Assembly (NCBI GenBank): GCA_051650965.1
Contig: JBOFRL010000019.1
Coordinates: forward strand, 1-57,797
Direction: 5' to 3'
DNA length: 57,797 nt
Origin: Enterovibrio sp051650965
GTDB lineage: Bacteria > Pseudomonadota > Gammaproteobacteria > Enterobacterales > Vibrionaceae
The stretch's first letter is position 1, and the number at the start of each line of letters is the position of its first letter. Below the pieces are notes generated by a model. The model was not told the origin of the DNA and made no database searches. It was given only the letters and a program-made list of their open reading frames with translations. Positions 36,192-45,299 of this stretch are shown here, one piece after another. Both the position numbers and the translations under genes were made by a program.

Positions 36192-36207
36192 AGCAATTCG
36201 CATACCA
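36192..36207 (-). promoter_or_regulatory. Candidate sigma-54 promoter of fliO
   Basis: The minus strand reads TGGTAT-N5-TTGCT. The GG and GC dinucleotides have exact sigma-54 spacing, TTGC is intact, and two bases of TGGCAC differ. The element ends about 57 bases from the fliO ATG, leaving room for a normal leader. It fits a fliO unit that has lost its usual upstream genes. Confidence 0.6.
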
Positions 36208-36250
36208 AAAGATCGACAATCATTTTTTACAGCGTCTTTTCAGCCGTTAA

Positions 36251-37177
36251 TTAGATAAACTTCAATTTTTTCAATATGATAATTTCAATGATCGACACCA
36301 AAACTATCACGCCGCAAAATAAGAAGAAGGCGTCGCCGCGATCGGTGCCGGGCATTCCTGCAATATTGACGCCAAAAAGGCCGGTGAAAAAACTCGCGGG
36401 TAAAAAGATCCCAGCGATGATGGAAAACAGGTAGGTATTGCGGTTCATCATGCGCGCTTGGCGCTGCTCTTGCGACTGCAACGCAAGGTTAAGCTGCTCT
36501 AAATAAAAGGTTATCGACTCATTAATGCGGATCACGCCATCCAGTGTATTTTTAAAATGGCTCTTTTCACTTTGCAGCGCTGCGATATCGCACGCGAGTA
36601 AATCTTCAAAAACATAGCGTTGTGGTTTTAAATAGCGATTGAGATGCAGCAAGCGCGACACTAATTTTTGCGTTTCATCGACGTTTTGCTCATCCGGCGC
36701 ATCTATTTTCTCTTCGATTGGCGCAATAAAATCAGCGATGATCTGATTAATTCCGTTAGAAATGGCCGTCACCAACCCCGATAACGTGGTTGGCCCCGTG
36801 CCCTGCTCAAGCTTGCTTACCACCAAGGAGATAGCGCGCGACGAGATCTTACGCGTTGAAATTAAAGCGCCTTTGTACCACAACATGCGCACACTGAGCA
36901 TGTCGTCGGGGTTCGCGCCATCGTTTAAGTTGATGCCGCGCAAGTTGATCAAAAAACACTCCTCGCTATACATCTCAAAGCGGGGGCGCGTGTCGCTGGT
37001 TAACATCGCCTCAATGATGGCGTCGGGAAGCTCGATCTCATTTAGCCATTGGCAAAATTGAGGGTTGTCACGCTGACAGTGGTACCAATTGCCAGCTTCG
37101 ATGAATGCAGGCTGTGTGCTATTCGCAATCGGCCGTACATTATTAAAATTCCAACTATTGATAATGAAAGAGTCCAT
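36251..37177 (-). CDS. zntB: CorA-family divalent cation transporter, ZntB type
   Basis: A 308-residue protein of the CorA superfamily. A large N-terminal cytoplasmic domain is followed by two C-terminal membrane helices (about residues 244-265 and 278-300). Between them is GVNIAGMPG: the signature is GVN, as in ZntB zinc transporters, not the GMN of CorA magnesium channels. I chose the ATG at 37177, which is preceded by AAGGTGG and gives a typical ZntB N-terminus (MDSFIINSWNF); the longer ORF adds 23 unlikely residues. It has no evident link to the flagellar genes on both sides. Confidence 0.88.
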   Translation of the reverse strand: MDSFIINSWNFNNVRPIANSTQPAFIEAGNWYHCQRDNPQFCQWLNEIELPDAIIEAMLTSDTRPRFEMYSEECFLINLRGINLNDGANPDDMLSVRMLWYKGALISTRKISSRAISLVVSKLEQGTGPTTLSGLVTAISNGINQIIADFIAPIEEKIDAPDEQNVDETQKLVSRLLHLNRYLKPQRYVFEDLLACDIAALQSEKSHFKNTLDGVIRINESITFYLEQLNLALQSQEQRQARMMNRNTYLFSIIAGIFLPASFFTGLFGVNIAGMPGTDRGDAFFLFCGVIVLVSIIEIIILKKLKFI

Positions 37178-37324
37178 ATTGCCACCTTTGCCATGTTGCA
37201 TGCGTGCCCCATCATAACGCAGCGTTACTTTTGAGCAAAAGTGCAAAAAGGTGAAATCACGGCGCTATTATGCAGCGAAAAAAATAAAGGCTGTCAGGTG
37301 TTAGCGTGAAAATGAGCGCTTTTT

Positions 37325-37343
37325 GCTGCTGTTAAGCAGCAGC
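37325..37343. other. Perfect 7-bp hairpin abutting the ubiC stop
   Basis: GCTGCTG and CAGCAGC flank a five-base loop and directly follow the ubiC stop codon on the minus strand. In that direction the stem is followed by A, not T, so it is not a classical intrinsic terminator. It could stabilise the transcript end. Confidence 0.4.
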
Positions 37344-37910
37344 TCACGCCGGCAGCTTGTCGCAAAAAAGAGTTGGCAAAAAAAGCTCGTGCACCAGCAG
37401 CGGCCACGGCCCTAAAAAAAGGCGCGAGCGGCGCCCCCAGACGGTTGCCGCAGGAACATGAGGATTGGCATTAATGGCAAAACGCGCTAGCTGCAGATGG
37501 TCGCGGCGGGCAGGCTGAGTGCCAAAAATCCTCTCGCCAATCGGCTGCTCACCCAGCTCCGCAAGGCCGCTTTTTTGCATCGCGCCCATAGCAAATAAAG
37601 TCCAAGCCAGCACCGCGGGACCTGCGTCACCATGCAAGATCACCTCGCGGCAAACGCCAGCAGAAGTGGGTGCCTCCACCAGCAGCTGCTCATCAATGCT
37701 GAGCGCGGCCGCATGATTGCCCAGCAATTGCACTGCAAAATGGCGATGGTGCTCACGCAGCCGCCGCGTCATTGAGCCGTGCTCGAGCAGCCAAGGGCTT
37801 AAACTGGCAGGAAACGCACAGCGCTCGGGCGATTGCCACAGGCTTAGCTGTGTAACAGGCACGATCAGCGCAGACTTCACAGCGTCACCATCCAGAATTT
37901 CCGTGTTCAA
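37344..37910 (-). CDS. ubiC: Chorismate--pyruvate lyase UbiC
   Basis: UbiC cleaves chorismate to 4-hydroxybenzoate and pyruvate, the first committed step of ubiquinone synthesis in the cytosol. The substrate-binding Arg is seen in CREVILHGD (R88), and the C-terminal GRRSRLFLGPWPLLVHELFL contains the other conserved Arg and Glu residues. The ORF as given starts with TTG at 37910 (188 residues) without a clear Shine-Dalgarno. An in-frame GTG at 37880, with GGTG upstream, gives 178 residues and fits the family length better. The usual partner ubiA is not adjacent. Confidence 0.88.
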   Translation of the reverse strand: MNTEILDGDAVKSALIVPVTQLSLWQSPERCAFPASLSPWLLEHGSMTRRLREHHRHFAVQLLGNHAAALSIDEQLLVEAPTSAGVCREVILHGDAGPAVLAWTLFAMGAMQKSGLAELGEQPIGERIFGTQPARRDHLQLARFAINANPHVPAATVWGRRSRLFLGPWPLLVHELFLPTLFCDKLPA

Positions 37911-38234
37911 ATTAACGTCAGCGTCATTATCCGCAAATCAAACGTGAAATGTAAGAGCTCCCAGCTTGGTGCTTGCTTGAGAGTGCAGATCTGAGCGTTT
38001 CGGCACAAAATAGCGGCTCACGGCGCTGAAAATTTAAGTGAGTGCTTGTTTTATTTGGCGAATTGAGAGGACTTTTGGGAAAAATGAAAGGAGAAAACAG
38101 CGCTGCAGGCCGCATTGGTTTTACAAACACAATAAGTTACAAATGGGCGCGTTCTTACAGCGACAGCGAAAAAAATCGATAATAATCAATGATAAATGCG
38201 TTGTTAGTGCCAGCCGACAACGCTCGCCAGCGCA
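37911..38234. other. Intergenic region between flgL and ubiC
   Basis: About 320 bases with no credible gene. It contains a likely flgL terminator (listed separately) at its left end and must contain the ubiC promoter. No clear -35/-10 pair was recognised. Confidence 0.45.
38198..38223 (-). terminator. Probable terminator after flgL
   Basis: A 7-bp perfect inverted repeat (GCGTTGT/ACAACGC) with a 12-base loop begins 12 bases past the flgL stop codon. On the minus strand it is followed by ATTTATC. It would end the flgKL transcript before ubiC. Confidence 0.55.
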
Positions 38235-39425
38235 TTACATGTAATTGAACAGTGAAAGCTGTTTAGTTTTAGCAAACGCCTGCTGCGATGCCTGCAGCGC
38301 GAGCATATTTTCATTCATATCAATCACCGCTGTCGCATAGTTGAGATCTTCCACCGTAGAGAGCGAGCGCTTCACAACCACTTGATAATCAAGGTGCATT
38401 TCTTGCTGGCGCTCCAGCGTGTTAAGCCGCGATCCAACCTCCGCGCGCGCTTGGTTAAAGTGTTTGAAAGCTTCGCCAAGCTGCTCAACGACTTGGTGCA
38501 ATTTACCTGTCGATGAGGCGTCAAAAATACTCTCATTCGCCATGTCGATGCCAAGTTTTAGCGAGTCAAACAGATTGAAATTTTGCTGACGCGTCAGCGT
38601 GATACTGTCGCCTGGCAAACTTTCGCCAGCAAAAGTGAACTTAACGCTGCCCCATTCGACGCCGCTTTTAGGATCATAAGCGCCGGTATCGACGACAACG
38701 CCATCTTGCAGCAATTCATAACGTGTTGCGCCGCTTGCATTTTGCGAAAAAGTGACCTGATAGGTTGACGCGTCACTGCTATCGCTGTTGAGCGCCTGCG
38801 ACAATAGCAGCAGCGAGCCGCTTTGCAGCTCATAATCTGGCTGATAATCGCCATAAGGGTTTGGAATTTGCGTAAACAGCGCGTCCCCTGGCATGCTCGT
38901 TTGCACCTCAACCACCGGCGCGACCTGCGCCATGCGATGAAAACTGTCGCCCGCGTAACGCACGTTGTTGCTGCCATCGCGAAAAAACGGCTGCTTGCTC
39001 GCCAGCGTTCCTGAAAAAAGGTAATTGCCCGACTCATCTTTGCCGTTGGCAAGATTGATGATGTCATCAAACAGCGCCTGCAGATCTTGGCGATGCGCTT
39101 TGCGATCGGCGCTCGCGAGCGAGCCGTTGATCATTTTCATCACGTTGCGCTTTGCTGTATCAATAAGATCTTCGCCGCTAGTGAGCGACAGCTCTGTGTT
39201 GCTCAGGCGGCTTTTGGCCAAGTTAATCGTATCAAGATATTGATTTATCTGAGTCGACTGCTGTGACAAATTTTGCGCATAAATGGAGGCAACCGGATCA
39301 TCACCCGCAGTACGCACCCGTTTGCCAGAAGCGAGCTGATCATGATTTTGCTGCAATTTGACCTGCTGGCGCATGATGTCATTGCCAACAGATTGATAAT
39401 TATGAAAACTTGCAATACGTGTCAT
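38235..39425 (-). CDS. flgL: Hook-filament junction protein FlgL (HAP3)
   Basis: One of the two junction proteins between hook and filament, exported by the flagellar type III system. The N-terminal coiled-coil region (MTRIASFHNYQSV ... LASGKRVRTAGDDP) is flagellin-like, and the C-terminal helix region (LNYATAVIDMNENMLALQASQQAF) matches FlgL. I chose the ATG at 39425 with GAGGA six bases upstream; a GTG one codon earlier is less likely. Length is 396 residues, longer than Salmonella FlgL owing to the variable middle domain, as in Vibrio. It is nine bases after flgK. Confidence 0.95.
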   Translation of the reverse strand: MTRIASFHNYQSVGNDIMRQQVKLQQNHDQLASGKRVRTAGDDPVASIYAQNLSQQSTQINQYLDTINLAKSRLSNTELSLTSGEDLIDTAKRNVMKMINGSLASADRKAHRQDLQALFDDIINLANGKDESGNYLFSGTLASKQPFFRDGSNNVRYAGDSFHRMAQVAPVVEVQTSMPGDALFTQIPNPYGDYQPDYELQSGSLLLLSQALNSDSSDASTYQVTFSQNASGATRYELLQDGVVVDTGAYDPKSGVEWGSVKFTFAGESLPGDSITLTRQQNFNLFDSLKLGIDMANESIFDASSTGKLHQVVEQLGEAFKHFNQARAEVGSRLNTLERQQEMHLDYQVVVKRSLSTVEDLNYATAVIDMNENMLALQASQQAFAKTKQLSLFNYM

Positions 39426-39434
39426 CACTTATCC

Positions 39435-41309
39435 TCAGCGCGTTGCATTAAGTAGCGTCTCAAACGCTTGGTTTGCCGCAGTCATGATCCGCGAAGATGC
39501 CATGTAAGCTTGCTGAAATTTCATCATGTTAGCCGCTTCTTCATCCAAATTGACGCCCGACGTTTGTGCAACGCGCCCTTGTGCAGCGTCAAGCTCGGTG
39601 CGCGTCAATGCTTCTAGATTGGCGAATGACGATTTTTGCGCGCCAATATTGCTGGTTAATCCTTCAAAAACATCAATTAAGGTCGCGCGACCGTTGTCCA
39701 TCATTTTGACTGTTTGCAGTTTTTGCATGCGCATCAAGTTGCCATTTTCGCCGTCAGCAGGAAGCAGGCTGACCACAAAGCGGTCATTTTTTGCCGCGCC
39801 GGCGCTTAAGCTAAACACCGTACCGTTGAGCAAAACAGGGCCGGCCGGCGGATAATTTTGCGGCGACTGCAGTAAATTTCCTTCAAGATCAAACACCGAG
39901 AACTGCGAGCCGTCTTCTGAGATCACCACTTGAAACTGCTCCTGCGCCCCTTTGGTATCGACTTGCAATTTAGCGTCGCCATTGAGCTGCGATGTCGAGC
40001 TAATGTAACTTTGCGCGGCGATTTCGCTCGGGTCGCTCATGATCATGTTAATGCGCGCAGCGGCGTCGCGAACCGGACGGATCAACAGGCGCTCGCCCGT
40101 TGCCAGCGGCTGGTTAATTTCGACGCGCATGCCATCAATGACAAAGCGCGGCGGCACGCCAACCGCCGTCACCATTTGCTCTTTTTGATCTGGCGTGGTC
40201 ACGATGTGGTTAACGCCGTCAAATTTGAGCTGGTAATCACCAACGCGAGTTTTGCTAATATCATCAATGTAAACAGAGAGATCCGCAGTAGAGCCGGACG
40301 CTTTATCAACACGGCTTTTCGCCACATCGGGATGATTAAAATCATTAAACATCGCCTTGCCGACATTTCCTTTTAAATCAAATCCTTGTGACTGAAGCTC
40401 ATTCATCGCCAGCGCAAATCCCATCGCCATGCGGCCAAGCTCGTCGCGCGCCATGCCGATAGTTTTATCGCGATAATCGAAAAGTCCTTCTAATTTGCCG
40501 CGAATATCTTCCGATGAAATCGCCTTCACATTGTTGCCAGACACGAGAGCCAAGCGGCGTTGCTGCACGTCCGGCGAGCCTTCGATCGTGGTCAGCTCGC
40601 TCGCATGCACGCCCGCAACTAACGTGTGACCGCTACCGATGAGCACGTTGTACAGGCCGTCGCGGCGCAGGTTGGTGGTGATTTGCGTGTATTGTGAGAG
40701 ATCGTTGAGCAGATTTTGCTGGCGATCGTAAAGATTATTGTCTTTGCCGCCGCTTTTCATGATCGCCTGCTGCACGTCGACCAGCTCTTTGCCGATGGCG
40801 TTGACTCGCGCCACCGTTATGTCAATTTCGTCATTGACTTCAGAGGCTTGGCGCTCAAGCACGCTGTTAACATCTTTGATGCTGTCGGCGGCCATTTTCG
40901 CCTGCTCAAGCACGATTTTGCGCGCGCCCATGTCGTTGGGTGTATCGGTCATCGCTTTCACGGCGCTAAAAAACATGTTGATGTTTTCTGGGACTTTTTT
41001 GCCAGACGACGCCATCAGCTCATCTAAAATGCCAAGCTGCTCGTTACGTGAAATCGCGTGAGAGTGCGCAGAAGTGGCAATGTTGAATTCACTGATGGCA
41101 AATTTATCAAAATTACGTCGCACATCAGCCACTAGCACGCCATTGCCCAAATATTGCCCGCCGGTGTAAAGCGCGTCCGCCGTGCGTTGCTCGATGCTTT
41201 GCTTGCTGTAACCTTCTGTATTAACGTTAGAAATGTTATGGCCGGTGGTATTAAGCTGGCGCTGGGTCGTCAAGATCCCTTGTGTTCCAATCGACAACAA
41301 ATCGCTCAT
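39435..41309 (-). CDS. flgK: Hook-filament junction protein FlgK (HAP1)
   Basis: The first hook-associated protein, 624 residues. The N-terminus MSDLLSIGTQGILTTQRQLN followed by TTGHNISNVNTEGYSKQ is the rod/hook-family signature. The C-terminal helix (NLDEEAANMMKFQQAYMAS) closes the D0 domain. Together with flgL it forms a two-gene unit, separated from flgJ by a strong terminator, so it needs its own promoter; only a weak sigma-54 candidate was found. Confidence 0.96.
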   Translation of the reverse strand: MSDLLSIGTQGILTTQRQLNTTGHNISNVNTEGYSKQSIEQRTADALYTGGQYLGNGVLVADVRRNFDKFAISEFNIATSAHSHAISRNEQLGILDELMASSGKKVPENINMFFSAVKAMTDTPNDMGARKIVLEQAKMAADSIKDVNSVLERQASEVNDEIDITVARVNAIGKELVDVQQAIMKSGGKDNNLYDRQQNLLNDLSQYTQITTNLRRDGLYNVLIGSGHTLVAGVHASELTTIEGSPDVQQRRLALVSGNNVKAISSEDIRGKLEGLFDYRDKTIGMARDELGRMAMGFALAMNELQSQGFDLKGNVGKAMFNDFNHPDVAKSRVDKASGSTADLSVYIDDISKTRVGDYQLKFDGVNHIVTTPDQKEQMVTAVGVPPRFVIDGMRVEINQPLATGERLLIRPVRDAAARINMIMSDPSEIAAQSYISSTSQLNGDAKLQVDTKGAQEQFQVVISEDGSQFSVFDLEGNLLQSPQNYPPAGPVLLNGTVFSLSAGAAKNDRFVVSLLPADGENGNLMRMQKLQTVKMMDNGRATLIDVFEGLTSNIGAQKSSFANLEALTRTELDAAQGRVAQTSGVNLDEEAANMMKFQQAYMASSRIMTAANQAFETLLNATR

Positions 41310-41417
41310 GTCCCCTCCAACCTTGCGCCATGCATCTGTGTTATTTTATCGTTGCTTATAACATACAAAAAACATGCCACAAACAAACACCTTTAAAAAC
41401 AACAAGTTACGCAGAGA

Positions 41418-41433
41418 TGCGTCTTTTTTGCCA
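41418..41433 (-). promoter_or_regulatory. Weak candidate sigma-54 promoter of flgKL
   Basis: The minus strand reads TGGCAA-N5-ACGCA. GG and GC have exact sigma-54 spacing and the -24 half is good, but the -12 half is ACGC instead of TTGC. No sigma-28 element was seen in this gap. The call is tentative. Confidence 0.35.
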
Positions 41434-41499
41434 AGACACAACGCCAGATGGGCAAAGGGTTGCCGCCGCGTTTTAAGTTTTACTAGAAGAAATAAAAAA

Positions 41500-41516
41500 G
41501 GAGACGCAAAGTCTCC
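41500..41516 (-). terminator. Strong terminator after flgJ
   Basis: On the minus strand GGAGAC, a five-base loop, GTCTCC and then TTTTTTATT form a textbook intrinsic terminator, which begins about 21 bases past the flgJ stop. It ends the flgFGHIJ unit before flgK. Confidence 0.85.
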
Positions 41517-41537
41517 CTAACCATCAGACAAAAGAAG

Positions 41538-42575
41538 CTAAAGCATTGTTTTGATTTTATTAAATACGCTCAATACTTTTTGCTCATACAGCGGATCGGT
41601 CGCGTAGCCCGCCTGATGCAAGCCGCGAATAAAAAGCTCCGGCTGCTCCGTTTGGCTCAGCGCCTGCGCATAACGCGGGTTGTTATTGAGAAAATCCACA
41701 TAGTCTTCAAAGCTTTGCGCGTGAGAGTCGTAAGCGCGAAACGCCGCGCGCTCTTGCACAGGAATACCGCTGTACACTTCAAGCGTTTGCGTTGTCACTT
41801 TTTCGCCCTGCCAACGCGGATCAGCTTTGATATTAAACAAGTTATGGGTGCTGCCATTGGCATTGGCAATCACCTTTTTGCCCCATCCCGTTTCAAGCGC
41901 CGCTTGCGCCAGCAAAATCGCCGGATCCACGCCTAAAGTGCGGGCGGCCTTTTTCGCGTGCGGCAATAAGCTGTCGACAAAATCTTGCGGCTTGGCAAAT
42001 GCGGGTGGCACCGGCTGCTTAGCAGCAAGCGGTGGCATAAATTCTTCGCTATTTTGCATATTCGACGCCAATGGCGGCAAGATTGCATTCAATCGCTCCA
42101 CATCTTGCGCGGTTTTCGCCAATGCAGGCAGCTCTTCGTTATCAGCAGGCAAAAGCTCTGGCGCCAGCACCGTATTTTTCCCAAGCGCGCTTTTGCCAAT
42201 AGCATCTTGATATTTCTCGTCATTTCCCTCGCTTGGGTAATGACTGTCCATCGGTTTTGCGTCCTGTAAACTCTGGAACTGCTTGACTATCATGTCCGCA
42301 AGGCCAAGCGAGCCGCGGCTCGACAGCGAGCTTGAAAGCTGCTCGTCGGCAAGCTGCTGATAAAATTTGGAGGTGCGGCTATCGATCAGATCCGACTCAA
42401 ACGCCGCATTCGCGTCGCGCATCGACTTAAACAGCATCTGCGTAAACAGCGCTTCAAACTGCGAAGCAACCGCTTTAAGCGCCTGATCTTTATCGCCATT
42501 TTTACTCGAAAGCTGCCGAATTTTGTCTAACTGATTGATATCGTGGACAAAACCCATGTCTGTTGGAGATTTCAT
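41538..42575 (-). CDS. flgJ: Rod-capping muramidase/glucosaminidase FlgJ
   Basis: A two-domain protein. The N-terminal rod-cap domain (about residues 1-110: ALKAVASQFEALFTQMLFKSMRDAN) guides rod assembly. After a Pro/Ala-rich linker a C-terminal GH73 domain (about 195-345) opens the peptidoglycan; its catalytic Glu is the E of AQAALETGWG. I chose the ATG at 42575 (345 residues), with AGG seven bases upstream; the longer ORF begins with TTG two codons earlier. It is the last gene of the flgF-J unit. Confidence 0.96.
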   Translation of the reverse strand: MKSPTDMGFVHDINQLDKIRQLSSKNGDKDQALKAVASQFEALFTQMLFKSMRDANAAFESDLIDSRTSKFYQQLADEQLSSSLSSRGSLGLADMIVKQFQSLQDAKPMDSHYPSEGNDEKYQDAIGKSALGKNTVLAPELLPADNEELPALAKTAQDVERLNAILPPLASNMQNSEEFMPPLAAKQPVPPAFAKPQDFVDSLLPHAKKAARTLGVDPAILLAQAALETGWGKKVIANANGSTHNLFNIKADPRWQGEKVTTQTLEVYSGIPVQERAAFRAYDSHAQSFEDYVDFLNNNPRYAQALSQTEQPELFIRGLHQAGYATDPLYEQKVLSVFNKIKTML

Positions 42576-42582
42576 ATACAAC

Positions 42583-43683
42583 CTAAATAACGATTAATTG
42601 TCCGTCAATGGCGCCCGCTTGCTTCAACGCTTGCAAAATCGCCATCAGATCCGAGGGCGCCGCCCCCACATTATTCACGGCCCGCACCAGCTCATCGAGC
42701 GTCACGCCAGGATTAAAATGGAACATGCGGCCACTTTTTTCCTCGACCTCAATCGCGCTGTCTTGCGTTACTACCGTCTGCCCATCGCCGAACGGGTTAG
42801 GCTGGCTCACCTGCGGATTTTCCGTGATACTCACCGTCATGCCGCCGTGCGTTACCGCCGCAGGGCGCAAGCGAACATTTTGTCCAACAATGATGGTGCC
42901 AGTGCGGCTATTGACGATAATTTTCGCCGCCGCATCGCCTGGTTCAAATTCCAAATTTTCGATGGTCGACATAAAGCCAACGCGCTGCGCAACGTCGCGT
43001 GGCGCTCTCACTTTGATGGACGTGGCGTCTTGCGCACTCGCCATCGGGCTTCCCAAAAAATTATTGATGGCGTCGGCAAGGCGCTGCGCGGTCGTGAAAT
43101 CAGAGTCGAAAAGATTAAAAGTGATGTGATCGCCGCGCGAAAATGGATTAGGCACTTCGCGCTCAACCGTCGCGCCGCCTGAAATGCGGCCTACAGTCGG
43201 CGTGTTGCCCACAATCGAGGAGCCGTCAGCCCCTTCGGCGCTAAAACCGCCCACAATCAAATTGCCTTGCGCCAACGCGTAGATGTTGCCGTCGGGGCCT
43301 TTGAGCACCGTCTGCACCAGCGTGCCGCCGCGCAAGCTTTTTGCCGCGCCCACCGATGAGACGGTCACGTCAATTTTTTGTCCCTGCTTAGCGAACGCTG
43401 GCAGCTGCGCACTCACCACAACCGCCGCGACATTTTTGGTTTTAGGCTTCAGTCCTGTCGGCAGCTGAATGCCAAATCCTTGTAACATCGCCAAAAAACT
43501 TTGATCAGTGAAAGGCGTCGTCTCGCCCGTTCCTGCAAGGCCAACCACCAATCCGTAGCCAATCAATTGGTTATCGCGCACGCCCGCTACCTGTGCCACA
43601 TCCTTGATCCTTGCAGCCTGTGACGGCGCCGCAATAAGCAGCAAAGAAAATAATATCCCTTTTAATTTGACTCTATTGATCAT
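42583..43683 (-). CDS. flgI: Flagellar P-ring protein FlgI
   Basis: The P-ring subunit in the periplasm, which assembles around the rod in the peptidoglycan layer. A signal peptide ends near APSQA-ARIKD (residue 23). GVRDNQLIGYGLVVGLAGTG is the conserved start of the mature protein, and NNVGAAPSDLMAILQALKQA the conserved end. I chose the ATG at 43683, preceded by AAGGG, which gives 366 residues and leaves a proper signal peptide. The longer ORF runs back into flgH. Confidence 0.97.
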   Translation of the reverse strand: MINRVKLKGILFSLLLIAAPSQAARIKDVAQVAGVRDNQLIGYGLVVGLAGTGETTPFTDQSFLAMLQGFGIQLPTGLKPKTKNVAAVVVSAQLPAFAKQGQKIDVTVSSVGAAKSLRGGTLVQTVLKGPDGNIYALAQGNLIVGGFSAEGADGSSIVGNTPTVGRISGGATVEREVPNPFSRGDHITFNLFDSDFTTAQRLADAINNFLGSPMASAQDATSIKVRAPRDVAQRVGFMSTIENLEFEPGDAAAKIIVNSRTGTIIVGQNVRLRPAAVTHGGMTVSITENPQVSQPNPFGDGQTVVTQDSAIEVEEKSGRMFHFNPGVTLDELVRAVNNVGAAPSDLMAILQALKQAGAIDGQLIVI

Positions 43684-43709
43684 GCGGGCCCTTTTGGCGT
43701 AACTGTTAG

Positions 43710-44486
43710 CTATAAAACTGTATTGAAAAATCGTGCCAACCAACTCTGCTGCTGCAGATCTTGTCTCTCGCCAGTTGCCGAATATTGAATACGTGCGTTA
43801 GAAATTCGCGTGGAAGCGATTGTATTATTTGGACTAATATCTTGCGGGCGGATAGTTCCACTCAGGCGCACATACTCATCGCCGGTGTTAAGCGTCAGCC
43901 ACTTTTCACCGCGCACCACCAAATTGCCGTTTGCAAGGACGTTGATCACTTCAACAGAGATAGCGCCTTGTATGCTGTTGCTTTGATTAACATTATTTTC
44001 GCCGCTGGTTTTATTTTCGTTTTTCAACGAATACGAAAGATTGCCACCGCCCAGCGTCACCTCTTTGCCGCCAAATTGGATCGGATCAAGCGACAGATCA
44101 TTAGACTTTGCGGTGTCGCTGCTGGCTTTTTTCGATGCCTGCGTATTTTCTTGCAGCAAGACCGTCACCACATCGCCGATCTGCCTCGGTTTGATATCGC
44201 TATAATAATCTTGCACTTTTGCCACATTAAACAGCGAGCCGGTTGCCGCCGTGTACAGCTCAGGCGCGGCTTGCGGCGCGATTGGCGACCAACTAGGATC
44301 GCCCGGCATTGGATCTTCGCGCGTGCGCAGTTTATCGAGCAGCCCCGCTGAGTCCGGCTCCGTTTTTCCTTCCACCGCATCTGTGGTGCCAGTTGCGTCC
44401 ACCACATCATCTTGCGTGATGGGTTTAAGACGGTTAAGCGAGCAGCCTGTTAGCGAAATGAACAGCAAAAGCCAAACTATTTTCAT
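43710..44486 (-). CDS. flgH: Flagellar L-ring lipoprotein FlgH
   Basis: The L-ring subunit in the outer membrane. A signal peptide with lipobox LTGC places the lipidated Cys at residue 15. Conserved parts include RQIGDVVTVLLQENTQASKKA and GNLVVRGEKWLTLN. Length is 258 residues. It lies 10 bases after flgG and 26 bases before flgI in the basal-body unit. Confidence 0.97.
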   Translation of the reverse strand: MKIVWLLLFISLTGCSLNRLKPITQDDVVDATGTTDAVEGKTEPDSAGLLDKLRTREDPMPGDPSWSPIAPQAAPELYTAATGSLFNVAKVQDYYSDIKPRQIGDVVTVLLQENTQASKKASSDTAKSNDLSLDPIQFGGKEVTLGGGNLSYSLKNENKTSGENNVNQSNSIQGAISVEVINVLANGNLVVRGEKWLTLNTGDEYVRLSGTIRPQDISPNNTIASTRISNARIQYSATGERQDLQQQSWLARFFNTVL

Positions 44487-44496
44487 TTATGCCTCA

Positions 44497-45285
44497 CTAT
44501 AATTGCTGGCTAACATAGCTAAGCATCTGATCTACTGCAGAAATAACTTTAGAGTTCATTTCATAGACGCGCTGCGCCTCGATCATATTCACAAGCTCTT
44601 CGGTTACATTGACGTTGGACGTTTCGAGCATCGATTGACGCAAACGGCCCAAACCGTCAAGGCTTGGCACGCCTTCTTGCGGATCGCCGCTCGCACCGGT
44701 CGCCATATACATATTTTGCCCAATCGGCTCAAGGCCGCCGGGGTTGATAAAATCAACCGTGTTGATCTGGCCCAGCACCACGTTATCTTGTTGATCGCGC
44801 ACGCGCACCGACACTTCGCCATCGACGCCAATCGTGATTTGCACGGTGTTTTCCGGCACCACGATTTCAGGCTGCAGCGGATAGCCCGAGCCCGACGTCA
44901 CAATCACCCCTTCATCATTAAGAGTAAATTGGCCGTTGCGCTGATAAGCCATGTTGCCGTCTGGCAGCAAAATCTGGAAAAAACCGTCGCCTTCAATCAT
45001 CAGATCAAGCGAGTTATCCGTCGTTTGCACGTTACCGTTGGTGTGCACGCGCTGCGTTGCGACCACCTTGGTACCGGCGCCGAGCATCAAACCGCTAGGC
45101 AGCGCGGTGTCTTGCGACGACTGTCCGCCGGGCTGATTAATATTTTGATAAAACAGATCCTCAAATACTGCGCGCTGCTTTTTAAAACCGACGGTAGATG
45201 CGTTCGCCAAGTTGTTGGCAATCGTCGCAATATTTGTTTGCTGCGCATCTAAACCTGTTTTGCTGACCCAAAGTGCCGGATGCAT
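44497..45285 (-). CDS. flgG: Distal rod protein FlgG
   Basis: The distal-rod subunit, exported by the flagellar type III system. It is 262 residues. The N-terminal signature ALWVSKTGLDAQQTNIATIA with NNLANASTVGFKKQRA and the C-terminal LVNMIEAQRVYEMNSKVISA are the rod/hook D0 elements; the middle FFQILLPDGNMAYQRNGQF is typical of FlgG. It lies 14 bases after flgF. Confidence 0.97.
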   Translation of the reverse strand: MHPALWVSKTGLDAQQTNIATIANNLANASTVGFKKQRAVFEDLFYQNINQPGGQSSQDTALPSGLMLGAGTKVVATQRVHTNGNVQTTDNSLDLMIEGDGFFQILLPDGNMAYQRNGQFTLNDEGVIVTSGSGYPLQPEIVVPENTVQITIGVDGEVSVRVRDQQDNVVLGQINTVDFINPGGLEPIGQNMYMATGASGDPQEGVPSLDGLGRLRQSMLETSNVNVTEELVNMIEAQRVYEMNSKVISAVDQMLSYVSQQL

Positions 45286-45299
45286 AAAAATCCCTCAAA

